Source: Glycine soja
Lineage: Eukaryota; Streptophyta; Magnoliopsida; Fabales; Fabaceae
Length of the DNA: 64,000 nt
Direction: 5' to 3'
Assembly (NCBI RefSeq): GCF_004193775.1
Contig: NC_041008.1
Location: 11,117,731 to 11,181,730 of the forward strand
The notes beneath the pieces are model-generated. The model did no database searches and had not been told where the DNA came from. It saw only the letters and a list, made by a program, of their open reading frames with translations. The translations under genes were made by a program, and so were the position numbers. Each line of letters opens with the position of its first letter. The stretch's first letter is position 1. Shown one piece after another: positions 1-11,000 of this stretch.

Positions 1-1100
1 GATAAACATCAATGTCATTTCCTGGTTGTCTTGGGCCTGATATCATCATTGATAACATCATGTATTTTCGATTCATGCACAACCAAGGAGGCAAATTGTA
101 AATTACTAGTAGAATTGGCCATGAACTGTGTTGAATGCTTAAATTGCCATATGGATTCATTCCATCACTGGCTAGTGCAAGACTAAGATTTCTTGGCTCT
201 TTGCCAAAATCCGGAAACAAACAATCTATCTTCTTCCACTGGGAGCAATCAGCCGAATGACAGGCCATTCCATCGCAGTTTCTGCCATTTGCATGCCATG
301 TAAGGTCTTTAGCATCGTCTCCATTAGCAAAAAGATGCTTAAAACTTGGAACGATCGGTAGATACCACAACACCTTCGTTGGGGGCCCTTCTTTGAGTTT
401 TCATCACTACTATACTCCTTATCATCCTTGACTTTGTACCGTGATACCCTACACCTAGGGCATTAGAACATTTCTTCAAATTCATGTCTGTACAGTATGC
501 AATCATTGGGGCAAGCATGAATCTTCTGATACTTCATACCATCGGACACAGTATCTTCTTGGCCTGATAGTAACTTTTAGGCAATGTGTTTTCCTCTGGA
601 AGCATATCGTGCACTACTTGAAGCAGTGAACTAAAGCTTTTGTCACTCCACCCATATCTGGCCTTCACATTGACCATACTTAGCACCGCCAACAACAACG
701 TCAACGAATTGTTGCACCTCGGATAAAAAGGCTTCTTTGAATCACTTTGTAATGTATCATACATAGGGGCATGTGCTTGCTAAAAAGACTCTTGACCAAG
801 GTCACGAATCATATCTTCCAAGCGATCTCCCATTTTTACATCAAATGGTTCAGATTGGGGCCCACTCTGTATGTCTGTCATTTCACCATGCCATATCCAT
901 GTCGTATAATTCCTCTTAATTCCATCACACAACAGATGGTCCCGTATGTCGTCGACTTTTTTCAAACAATTTATGCACGGACAAAAAAACTTCCCGTTTT
1001 CATCCAATCGACTTCTTTCTGAAGCAAATTGTAGGAACTGTTCCACGCCTTCCTCATACGCAGGGCTCAAGCAGCTTTCATTCATCCAACTTCGATCCAT
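1..1100 (-). pseudogene. TNP2-type CACTA transposase, N-terminal part, broken
   Basis: Read from 1100 leftwards, the translation opens with the plant transposase-associated domain (MDRSWM start; FFCPCINC zinc-ligand motif; WIWHGE). It then gives the canonical TNP2 segments ARYGWSDKSF, DMLPEENTLP, HACPNDCILYR, VLWYLPIVPSFKHLF and WHANGRNCDGM. The gene runs off the window after about 360 codons. Lesions seen are an in-frame TAG near 781 (ESF*QAHAPMYD, probably from CAG), a one-base deletion near 536 after CPM, and a TAA at 463-465 where a CPRC motif should be preceded by Cys-Lys. These make it a pseudogene. Family identity is very secure. Confidence 0.9.
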
Positions 1101-1192
1101 CTAAAAAATAACTCCTTCATACTCCGAAACTCATTCAATGCATGATATCTCACTTTTTCATTTAAGGTGTGGCCCTATCCCATTCAGGAAAT

Positions 1193-1425
1193 CACATTTT
1201 TATGGTACATTCATGCGTCAAGGTTAATCTTATTTTGTTAAATTTGATGAAATTTTAGCAGCATTTCGCATTGGTCTCCAAGCACACGACATGAAATCGG
1301 TGACATTAATTCGCCGATAATCAAGTATGCACTTAGAAAACAACTAGAAATGCATTCTACCATAATTTCATCAAATTAAACAAAATAATGTTAACCTTAA
1401 CACATGAATGTACCATAAAAATGTG
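1193..1425. repeat. inverted repeat upstream of the transposase
   Basis: The segment 1193-1254 (beginning cacatttttatggtacattc) recurs as an imperfect reverse complement at 1364-1425, with about 110 bases between. Arms are about 62 bases with a few mismatches. It lies just upstream of the transposase start codon, in what would be its leader or promoter. I do not recognise coding content in the arms. Confidence 0.7.
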
Positions 1426-1598
1426 AGTCACCCCAAACTGTCCAAATGGATAATTCAAGATTCAATACAATGATTAATGTAAACTTTCCGCAAGAATCAT
1501 TGTATTCAGTCTCGAACGGGAATCTAAGGTTCACTCATTATGAACAAAACTTGAATCTAATACAAAGCACATTAATCACATACAAATTAAATATAGTC

Positions 1599-1879
1599 AG
1601 ATATAACACAACACAACAGATCGGGAAGAACCCTAACCAAACAAGAAAGCAATGGCTGCGGAGTTTGGGCAACAAACGGTGGACCTATCCACCCTCGTCA
1701 CACGTGCCGCTAATGATAAGTCCTCCAATTTGTTAGCTCCGCTAACATATCAGCGGACTTATCATTAGCAGCACATGTGACGAGGGTGGATAGCTCCACC
1801 GTCTGTTGCCCTAACTTGGCAACCATTGATTTCTTGTTTGGTTAGGGTTCTTACCGATCTATTGTGTTGTCTTATATCT
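1599..1879. repeat. MED14: MED14-derived inverted duplication (long hairpin)
   Basis: Arm 1599-1723 and arm 1755-1879 are near-perfect reverse complements of about 125 bases, separated by a 31-base spacer that itself holds a 6-bp stem (GTTAGC/GCTAAC, 1732-1746). Each arm, read towards the spacer, contains a short leader, then ATG (1652 on plus; 1826 on minus) and 24 open codons. The minus arm gives the motif LGQQTVELSTLVT, the plus arm FGQQTVDLSTLVT. This is the conserved N-terminus of plant Mediator subunit 14 (STRUWWELPETER), a core subunit linking the Mediator tail to RNA polymerase II. The arms therefore look like a captured 5'-UTR plus first-exon fragment, duplicated head to head. It cannot make a Mediator protein; a transcript through it would fold into long double-stranded RNA. 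The MED14 assignment is from memory of the family. Confidence 0.75.
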
Positions 1880-3662
1880 CAAAAGAGAAACTAGCTAACT
1901 AATTGAAACCAACGGTTGATAATATATATATACATACAAGTCCGTACATACGTACCTAGAATTGCTATAATCAAAGACCTTCCAGAGCAATGCGAATTAC
2001 TAGTAGAAAATGATAACCTGGCAAAATGTGAAGTCAACAAAATTTAATGATTTATCTCACAAATTGCCAAGTAGTTAGTTATTTACCAAGTACATTACAT
2101 CTAGCAGCTTCTATTTCTATTCTTTGATAATTTACTCTCCTTGCCAATTTTCCTACTATTTACTAAACTTAATATTTGTTAGTTTATTCCTTCTTAATCT
2201 ACTTTTTGTTCATTGGCTAATTGACTCAGTAAGTAACCCACTATTTGATTCATTGTCCCCTAACTAACTAACAAACAAACCTATCAAACAGCCTATAAAG
2301 TTGCAGCCCCAGGGGCAGTGCTGCTGTTTCATTGTCGGGGGCATCAATTGAGTGATTTGGGTGGTAGGGAGGTTACATCCCCAGGGACAGTGCTACTAAT
2401 AAAGGGTCCTATGAGCAGAGACCATCATCATTTTCCCCCAAAGCCTATGAGATGGAAGGCTCTTGCAAATCCAAGATTAACAACACCAAAAACGACACCA
2501 ACTTGATGTCCAATTCTTCCAACAAAGACATGTTCCTAGACAGCTACACCACTAGTTGGCAACTACACCAGATTTTCTAACAATGCATTGAATGGAAGCT
2601 TGCCTGCCGCTCTCTCTAATTTTATTCAATGAATACAGACAACAGGTACAGAACAATTATGAGACCCCATGTGAATTTTAGGTAGATGACAACAATTGAA
2701 CTCATTGTAGCCATAAGCACCAACAATTGAACTCATTTGTTGTAACTGCAAGTTTACCTCTTCACCAAAGCATGCATATATATACAAGATGTCAACACTT
2801 CACCACAACATTTTGAAAAAAGTGTGCTCTAATATAATTTAAATTAGTTCCTGATTTGGGATCATGGACTGGACAAGGAAAAATAACAAGTTGTTGCTAC
2901 TATAGGGAATGGTTCTGATGATTTCTATGATGGACTTGGGTGCTGTCATGTTCGGGGTTATTAGAAATTAAACTCAAACAGATTAACCACTAGTCCACTA
3001 CATACACAAAAAGACCATTCTTGCACCTTTACAGCCTGCTCCATTATTATTAGAACATTTATCTATTTCAGCCACATGAACATCACTATTAACAGAAACA
3101 GTATAAGCAAGGGAAAGAATGTAGCCTAGTATTATCAATCCAAACATCATAACTTAGTAGAAGCTGACCAAATCAGTTATCCGAACATCATAAACTGTAC
3201 CAAATCAGTTATCAATCCAAACATGATAAGTTGGGACTATAAATCAGTTAAACAATTAAGTCTGTAGATAACAGTTACCTCTCCTATATTGGCAATGTAG
3301 ATAACAACTACTGCAAGCAAAGGATTTTCACCTGAATAGGAGTAAGGCAAAGCATATGCATTACAATTTTACCAAGAAAGAACAAAGAAGAGAACAATGA
3401 CTTGGAAATAAAAATTGAACATGTCATACCATAGGAACTTAAATTGAACAATGACAAAGCTTATCTAAATAGTTCCTAGTTGGGACAAATTAATATTAAG
3501 TGTGTTTTCAACAGTGTATAAAGTTTGCATAAATTGATCATTTCATTTAGTCAAAACTATATTGTTGCTAGTTTTTTGTCTTGAATTATAGTTCACAAAA
3601 CTTACATGCAGTTTTAGTATTGTTTTTAAATTCAGAACTGGAGTTTTATTAATCTGTAAGGG
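1880..3662. other. CACTA interior without recognisable genes
   Basis: This is internal element sequence between the MED14 hairpin and the GH81 fragment. The stretch 2300-2510 is richer in G and C than its surroundings and stays open on the plus strand for about 60 codons (containing RDHHHFPPKPMRWKALANPR). It may be another captured gene piece, but I cannot name it. Nothing else stands out. Confidence 0.4.
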
Positions 3663-3808
3663 CTGGAGGGTTAACTGAGATTGGAGATGGAAGAAATCAA
3701 CCAAGTACTAGTGAAGCTACTAATGCATATTATGTTGTTGGCTTGATGGGTCTGGCTTATGGTCACACGCATCTTCTTACCAGGCCCATGGAATCAATCA
3801 AGTTTCAG
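3663..3808 (+). pseudogene. captured fragment of a GH81 endo-1,3-beta-glucanase
   Basis: About 48 open codons on the plus strand give GLTEIGDGRNQPSTSEATNA followed by YYVVGLMGLAYGHTHL. This is the GH81 active-site neighbourhood, normally GRNQESTSEA(V)NAYYSAALMG(L/M)AYGD, which includes the catalytic glutamates of these laminarin-degrading enzymes. Here the first conserved Glu (NQE) is replaced by Pro. Nothing else of the roughly 650-residue enzyme is seen nearby, and stops follow downstream. It is a gene scrap inside the CACTA element, not a working gene. Confidence 0.75.
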
Positions 3809-4141
3809 CAGATATGGTGCTTATTTATGATATAGGCAAACATGGAATAAGCTTTATTGGGTGCTAGAGTTGTGTTTTTTTATACTAGCAAGGATGGGAT
3901 TGAGTTTGAATTTGTTTTACACTAGCCAGCAATTTCTAGGCCACACCAGCTTGCTACAAAGCACTTGGGAGACACACAAAAGGCTAAGAATGTTGTTTTC
4001 TGGACCTTTATCAATTGACAATCATTTACCATAGCCTTTGTTAATGACCCAGACCCACAATGAGTTACAAAGCAACCCACAGATGGGTGACTCAAGATCT
4101 ATAGCTGTTGAACCCAATCCCCATGTACCACCCCTCTTCCC

Positions 4142-4426
4142 TTTGTTATCTCATTAAACCCTTCAGGCAAAGCTGATTTTATTGCTTCAGCTCCAATAGG
4201 GGGTTTTAATGCAGCTAGGAAAGGCAGGGGAAAGGACATTGAAAGTCATGATATGCTAAGACAAGGTTTCACTCATGTTTTCTTGATGGCATTCAATGGG
4301 AAGGACGAGTTCAACGCATTTCAAACTCACCCGTATGACCTTGAGTTTACTGGAGTATTTTCACCTGCTATTAAGAAGATTGTGGTGATGGATTTCCCAT
4401 CTAACCTTGTGAAAGCACTAGCATGA
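4142..4426 (+). pseudogene. captured last exon of a Dabb (stress-response A/B barrel) gene
   Basis: From 4228 to the TGA at 4424-4426 the reading frame gives [20 protein letters not shown] and later FSPAIKKIVVMDFPSNLVKA, the C-terminal half of a plant Dabb-domain protein (UP3/HS1-like, small stress-responsive proteins of about 105-110 residues). A splice-acceptor AG sits exactly at 4226-4227, before the point where the family's second exon begins, so the fragment was taken from genomic DNA with its intron edge. Upstream, the frame stays open to about 4142 ([15 protein letters not shown]) but no longer matches the family. The first exon and start codon are missing. Confidence 0.75.
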
Positions 4427-5925
4427 TCCTTAACTTATTCAAGCAAATAAAATTTTCCATCTTTAAAGTGCATGCATGTGTGTGCATCTGCTATTTGTAG
4501 TCTGTTATGGTTGTTCCTAGCTAGTTCCTACAAGCTCTTATGCAATTTCAACTTAATAAATAAGCTCTTTTTTTTCCTAATTAATGGAAACTTCTAGCAT
4601 TGGCATTTGTTAATACTAATTGTCTGATTTTTCTCCATGTTTCTACTGCCATATGATATGTGCCAGCACATTTTATAGGTCTCTAATCTCCACAACACAC
4701 ACACACAAGTAACAAAAGATGAAAACAAGCACTCTTCTAATCTGATGAATGTGAACAACAAAGGGTATTTAGTTATAGAGGAGGCATTGTGAGTATCAAT
4801 ACAGAGTTTGAATATATCATCACATTCATGGATAGGAGAGTTAAAAATTAAAACTAATGGTTTAAAGCATCAAAATAACTAATATCAATGTAGTTTTCAT
4901 AAAACTCGAGTCTTTTATATCAGTAGTTGCAAACAATCACAGTTTACTTGGTGCCAACTTAAAGTGGAATTAAACAAGGAATATATTGTTCATATATAGG
5001 GGACAAGGTAGACCTGTTCTTTACTCGTACGGGAAAGTAGTAAATTAGTTTATATGCTTTCTTTCTTTGAATAATAACAAAGGAAACCAAAATCATGTCA
5101 ACAGAACAATAGATTGATGTAGGTGGAGCATTTTATAGGTCCTAAATACTTGAATATTGAAAAACAGAGCTGAAACTGTTGATCTCATCTTAATCAATGT
5201 GGCTAATCTTAAGTTGGAGGGTTTTATGACATCAGTGATTTTAAACTCTTAAACTAGAGGGTCTTAAATGGGACTAATGTTATTCAATAATCAATGTGCT
5301 TCTCTAAAGTGTAAACTCTAACTTCATCTTCAATAACCTTAAGTTTAGGGAGAAAAAGAAAAAAGCAAGGAATCCAATAACAGAACCCTGGGTCAGTTGA
5401 AAGGAAACCAATATAGCACAATGTAAAGATAAAGGAAAAGAAAGGGAATCGGTACCACAAAGTCCACTTTGTACTCCAATGACACCACTGTTGGATCAGC
5501 TTTCTCTAGTGATTGGATAGTTGCTAGATGCTACTGATTGAGCCTGAGTAAAAGGTCCAGGATGAACACTCATGTTTACTGACTAGGGTTGGTTTCTAGA
5601 TGGACTTTTTGGTATTCTAGTCAGTGGTCAGCATTCACTGTTCTCACCTTACACAATAAGCTAGCTAAGGCATACTTCTAAAAGCTGCTTGTGCTTTTGT
5701 TTGTTAAACAAAAAAAAAAAACAGCATATAACATTGATATGTTGACTTTCATGATTTTTTTATGATATTTTCATTATGCACAAGCACTATCAAACCAAAC
5801 CCGCAAACTCATCCATACTGCACTAGCCCAAAAAACAATAGCAGTTCTAGCAACACACTCTTCACTATTGGTTTAAATTTAATTCAAATTACAAACAATT
5901 ACCACTAGAAAAGAATTACACTAAC
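4427..5925. other. CACTA interior, mostly non-coding
   Basis: AT-rich internal sequence with no sustained reading frame. Around 5455-5560 the minus strand has a short open stretch (ending SLEYKVDFV) followed by GTACCG, which could be a splice donor. It may be a further captured exon, unidentified. Confidence 0.35.
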
Positions 5926-6018
5926 CTTGCCACTTCCCTTAGACTTGCTTCCACTATCCACAGTTGCCTTGTCTTTAACTGGTTTCCTGTCTGTCACAAC
6001 TTCAAAAATAGATGAAAG
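5926..6018 (-). pseudogene. unidentified captured exon with canonical splice sites
   Basis: On the minus strand an acceptor (gtgtAG) precedes exactly 93 bases, 31 open codons, followed by the donor GTTAGT. The translation is charged and low-complexity towards its end (EVVTDRKPVKDKATVDSGSK, then SKGSGK). The combination of acceptor, whole-codon length, coding composition and donor suggests a genuine exon of a host gene captured in the CACTA element. I cannot identify the parent gene. Confidence 0.45.
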
Positions 6019-6261
6019 CTACACCCACAGTCAGATTGTACAATAAGTGAATCAGCTCACAAGCAATCCAAGTTGAGCCCACAACAACAATTATATATAT
6101 TGCAACTACAAGTTAGTCTCTGTATATAGAATAATTAAGAATTTAATAGTTCAATTATAGAACACAGATACTAGAAAACCATAATCAATTATCAACTATT
6201 GTGTCACAATAGAAACACAATTAAGAATTTAATAGTTTAAATTTTAGACATTAATTGAAAC

Positions 6262-6312
6262 CTGGTTTGCAGCTTTCAAAATGGTGAGAATGGCTTCAAA
6301 GATGCAATAAGT
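6262..6312 (-). pseudogene. possible further captured exon
   Basis: Seventeen open codons on the minus strand (TYCIFEAILTILKAANQ) end in CAG followed by GTTTCA, a possible donor. It lies about 250 bases upstream of the better-supported 5926-6018 exon on the same strand, so the two could derive from one parent gene. The acceptor is unclear. Weak call. Confidence 0.25.
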
Positions 6313-6818
6313 CCTTAACAAGTATGCAGCTTATGGTAGAGTAAAAGGAGTTTCAACTATACAAAATATCAACTCCTACACAAGTAGTTAAATATTAGTA
6401 AAACAACATGTGTTTCTAGTTTCTTCGTGCCAATATTCAACTTAAATTAGGTACTACATCTAAAAGGTTTTCCGGCCCAACTAGTAAAGAATGAGAAGTA
6501 TTATGCATATCAAGCGGAAGCACAAACAATGGTGCTTCATGCTTGTTATTTCATCCACATCAGACTCATTGTTCAATCTCTCATCAACAACACCCAGAAT
6601 ATATTAATGGAGGTACCATGCCCTACAATGCTATCAAACAAACAACACCCTTTAACACCGACATTGGACATTATAGTAGCACGCAGGGTGCCCTAGCCGA
6701 AGGCCTTGCAAGGGGTTGTTTGTTTGGTCATTATATACAATCTTGTATCTTCCTTACCTTACATGTCGCTAAATTCAAAAGCAGAACAACAAAAAGTGAG
6801 AACGAACACATGAAGCTT

Positions 6819-6968
6819 ACCACGACACCAACAACAATAATGCCAACGACCTGGCTGCGAGTGGGAGTGAGAAAGAAGAGTCGTGATGTGGAGAGGAACA
6901 CCTACGAGGGCGAAACCAAAGCTACGGCAGAGACGAAGAATCGTGACTGACTTAGGGTGTGGAGCCAA
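6819..6968 (-). promoter_or_regulatory. probable 5' leader exon of the CACTA transposase transcript
   Basis: This GC-richer, pyrimidine-rich segment lies just inside the subterminal repeats, where CACTA elements start transposase transcription. Read on the minus strand it ends in GTCGTG followed by GTAAGC, a good splice donor at 6820. It has no long reading frame of its own. The role is inferred from position only. Confidence 0.3.
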
Positions 6969-6984
6969 TAAGTTTTAAAAAATC

Positions 6985-7370
6985 GAGTTCATTAACATCA
7001 GTTTTCTCCAAAAACCGATGTTAACAAAGTGTTGTTAATGTTAACATCGGTTCTTTTTAAAAAAATTGATGTTAACTTATCATTCACCAACATCGGTTTT
7101 TTGGGCAAACCAATGTTAAGGAAGTGATGTTAACATTAACATCGGTTTTTTTAAAAACCGAAGTTAACTTATCATTTACCAACATCGGTTTTTTGGGCAA
7201 ACCGATGTTAAGGAAGTGATGTTAACATCGGTTTTTAAAAAACTGATGTTAACCTACTGTGATAGCATCGGTTATTTGGATAACCGATGTTAAGAAAGTC
7301 ACGCTATTTACCATTATGCCACCGTGTTTTTGTTAACATGATTTTATCAAAAACCGATCTTAACTTAGCA
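6985..7370. repeat. CACTA subterminal repeat block
   Basis: Many copies of AACATCGGTTTTT and its complement AAAAACCGATGTTAA lie in both orientations, often paired as small hairpins with linkers such as GGGCAAACC and GGAAGTGATG. Subterminal repeats of this kind are where CACTA TNPA-type proteins bind during transposition. Several copies carry single-base changes. Confidence 0.85.
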
Positions 7371-7382
7371 ATGTTAAATCTA

Positions 7383-7397
7383 CATTTTGTAGTAGTG
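7383..7397 (-). repeat. CACTA terminal inverted repeat
   Basis: Reads CACTACTACAAAATG on the minus strand, the defining terminus of the superfamily. The next bases (TAA, 7398-7400) would be one copy of the 3-bp target duplication; its partner is outside the window. Confidence 0.85.
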
Positions 7398-8054
7398 TAA
7401 AGTACTGATGTTTTCATGGCGAATGCTGCAAAAGCTTCTCCCAACATGCGACCAACTGCATAAGAGTGGTATTCAGATCAAAAACTTTAAGCAATCATGT
7501 TATTTATTTAAGAGATTACAAGAAGGCAACAATCATTTATTGTTGCTATGCTCGGTCTCTAATTTTTCTTGGATCAAGTTTTTAAACGGCTTGGTTTTAC
7601 TACAGTGCTACAATAATATATTACATAACTGTATGAACAGATGGAATGTTTCTTTAGAGGGGGTGAATAAGTAGATGGAGGTTGTTGTTTTGGCACATTA
7701 CTATTTGGTGTTTATGGAATTTGAGGAATCAAGTTGTTTATAGAGGAGGTGAAGTAGAACTTGTACAATTGTTGCAATGTATTAAGGCCATCTCATGGCA
7801 ATGGTTCTTATATAGGAAAGGCCTCAAACTGGGTATAGGATTCCCAAGATGGTGTATGAACCCAATTTAATGTCTATATTCCTAAATTGGTGTGTATGGT
7901 GTGTTATATGATTTTTGGTTTAGGCATGTTATAGGAACTCTAAAAGTTACCTTTTATTTTTTGGATGGTTCCACTATGTACATGTATCTATGTACACCTT
8001 GTGTAGTAGATAGCCCTTCTTGAAAGGTTTAAATATATAATTTTGCTTTTAAAA
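7398..8054 (+). mobile_element. LINE (non-LTR retrotransposon) 3' end, decayed
   Basis: The translation begins VFSWRMLQKLLPTCDQLHKSGIQ in pieces, the zinc-binding region (zf-RVT) that follows reverse transcriptase in plant L1 LINEs. Further on come the typical C-terminal segments IWCLWNLRNQVVYRGG and AISWQWFLYRKG, ending at a stop near 7868. Frame breaks occur around 7500-7680. About 180 bases of 3' UTR follow, ending near a short A-rich run. The CACTA terminus sits directly against its left edge, so the transposon probably inserted into this LINE. Confidence 0.7.
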
Positions 8055-11000
8055 AACCTAGTAATTCAAAATAGTAATAATCAAATAAGTTTAATATTTC
8101 ATTCTATGATGATTCATTCAATCCCTATCTTACAACATAGTTGATCTCAAATTGAATAAAATAATAATAATCTTGAAAAAAAAATTTGTATGCACTAAAA
8201 GATTTTTTTATAATAGTTTAAAACTTCTAATAAGACATTTTCTTTCACTGACTTCAATTTAGGGGAAAAAATGTCAACACCACTAATATCAAATTCACAT
8301 TCACTAAAAACTTAAATTTATTTCAAGATTAATAAAACAGTTTTAATTTATTCTCTTTTTAAAAATTTAACTATTGAGATTCAAATAAAAAGTTTTTAAA
8401 AGTGATTTTATATTTTAAAATTTGTCTAAATAAGTTGAAAAAAATGATTTGATATGTATATAAAATAATCAAAACATAAAGAATTGTTTTTATAAGAACC
8501 AAAATAACTAATATTTAACAAGATGAATGATTCATCACTATCATTTTCATCAAAATAATCATACAAATGATACTATTTTTTATAATATTTAATCTTTATG
8601 TTATTTTCAAAGTCATTGTTTTTGTTTGAACTGATGATAAATGTAAAGTAATTTTTTCTATGACTTTCTAAATGAATAATAAAATTTCTTGAATAATCTA
8701 CAATATAGTATGATTTTCTAAATGTATAATCTTGTTAACAAATTAACCACAAAATAGTATACTAAATTTTTTACTTAATAATTTAAATTAAAAATGACTT
8801 TTATATATAAAAAAAAAAAAGTGGAAGAGTCGGAACTTCTTCAACCTATTAGAACACGCAAATGAATTAAAATACAATACTATTAATATTATGATGATGA
8901 TGGAACGATGGACAAAATGGAATATGTCATGAAAGGGAGGCAATTCGACCAACCTACTGAACCTAGAACTTAGAGTCGGGATCTGTGTGTTAATATTTTT
9001 AGGCAATTCGTGAATAGGTCATAATTATACTATGAAGTTGCACGTGGCGAAGTTGAAAATGAGTAATTATAAATCCATTTTTTATTTTCTCTCACTTTAT
9101 TTTCTTCTTAATTTTTTTTATTATATTATTACATCTGCTATTTTTCCCTTTTTTCTTTTTATTTCTCTTATCTACATATTCATACATTCTAAAACGAGGC
9201 GTGCATTATCATAATTAACTCTCTGGAGAACAAAGAAGGTGGCAAGACCTCATGCTCAACTTGGTCAAAATTAACGTAAATGTGAATTTTTTTTCCTGCG
9301 AATAATGCAAATCAAAGCTAGAAGGTTTCATATTCTAAGGAAGTTTCACTTTGGCGCGCAAATTGATTGAGTCTAGAGAAATCTTGACATTTCACATAGA
9401 CGAAGGGTGTTCATGACTTTATTGTTATTGATGTTCCACTTTGGTTTCTAAAAGGAATTGTTCCACCCAATTTGCAAAGGCAGTTTAATGCGTATTTAAA
9501 CATAAATCAAACTTTAAAACAGAATCTTTTAAAATATAACTAAAACAATTTATTAAAATTATTATAATTTTATTTGAATTTTCAGATTTTTTAGATGTAA
9601 AATTAATTATGAAATTACCATAATTAATTTTATTTAATATTTTCTATTAATCATTGATAAAATTAATCTATTTAATCTTCTTACATTGTTAATTTTAAAT
9701 AAAATTTTCTTAATTTAGATTTTAAAACCTCCTTTTTCTAAGTCAAAATTATTGAAATTGTTAGTATTATTTTGTAATTAAGATTTTGAGAAGACAAAAA
9801 AATCACGTCCTCTTATTTAATTGATTAAGTACCTTCATTTGTGTATCATCTATATCACTTATATGATTTCTTCTAAAACATTCAATTTTAAAAGCAAATT
9901 TAGAAAGAAAGAAAAATAACATTAAAAAATTTGCAAAGCGTATTTGGATCTATTTGGTGGTAATCAAGATAGTTCTATGTCCTATTTTAAATATTAATTA
10001 GCTGTCATGCATCGACATGATATGATTATCTTATTGATTTTTTAAAATTAAGTAACTTATTTTTTTTAAGATCATTTGATCTAAGATCAACTTAGTTAAA
10101 AGCTTATAAACCATAAATTAAAAGCTAAAAAAACTAAAAAATTATAAGCTAATTAATTTAATTTGGGTTAAAGTAGCGTATAAGATTTCCAAAAGACTTA
10201 CCAACACATTATTCAAAGGCTAATTAATACTTTTCTTTCTTTAAAAAATAGTACTACTTTCTTCCCATATGTTTGATACTTGTACCATACATTAAATAAG
10301 ACATATTTTAAAAAAATATAATAATTAGACTTTCAAATTCTAAAACATCAAATATTTTAGAAAATAAATAGAAAAATAAAACATTAAAATAAAAGATATA
10401 AGAATGAAGTAGTATTAATAATAACAATAAGTGATTTATTTGAGTAATAAATATTTGAATCTCCTTAAACAACAAAGTCTAGAATTTGAGTTTAGTATGT
10501 GAATAAGATGATCTCAAATAGAGAATATTTATGGTCTAAATCATAAAATATTATTATCTCTGTTTCTTTTTATTTGTTGTTTAAGGTTTTTTGTAAAAAT
10601 TAAGAAATATAATAAAAATATTTGATTCTATTAAATCATTTATGTGATTTTTCCTATTTTCTCACTCCACTATAAATATATGTGTAAATTAATTAAAGAT
10701 TAAGAGACAAAGTAATGGTATAATTGATAAAATAGTAATTAGTGTGATCTTAAACTTTACAAACTATAGATAAATAAAAACATTTTTTCTTCCAAAATCC
10801 GACAATTAGAAGAGGGACAAAATAAGTAATAGTTAACAATAGAGAAAATTGCAAGAACCCCCTAAGGTTTGTTCTTATTACATCCAAGATATCCCTCTAT
10901 AGAAAATCTCTTCCCTCCCCCATGTAAGAAAATTAAGAGATATCGAGTGTAATAATAACAATAGAGGTTTGTGTAGTTTACTCTTAACAAGATTTGTAAG

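Larger units (their letters stand above)
1..7397 (-). mobile_element. CACTA (En/Spm) transposon end, carrying host-gene fragments
   Basis: The right boundary is the terminal inverted repeat CACTACTACAAAATG read on the minus strand at 7383-7397, preceded by a block of subterminal repeats. A TNP2-type transposase, also on the minus strand, occupies the left end of the window, so the element's 5' end is at 7397 and its 3' end lies outside the window to the left. Between terminus and transposase are about 6 kb of non-transposase DNA with pieces of at least three recognisable host genes. Gene-fragment-rich CACTA elements are known from soybean (Tgm-Express1). The opposite TIR and the target-site duplication cannot be checked here. 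The transposase is broken, so this copy would depend on a helper element. Confidence 0.85.

Noticed and set aside
5530..5560. CTGATTGAGCCTGAG, resembling the start of miR171
   Set aside because: Only the first ten bases fit, and no hairpin with a complementary arm was found.
6543..6950. 135-codon plus-strand frame in the CACTA leader
   Set aside because: Repetitive Thr-rich translation without motifs; the region is better explained as the element's 5' leader on the other strand.
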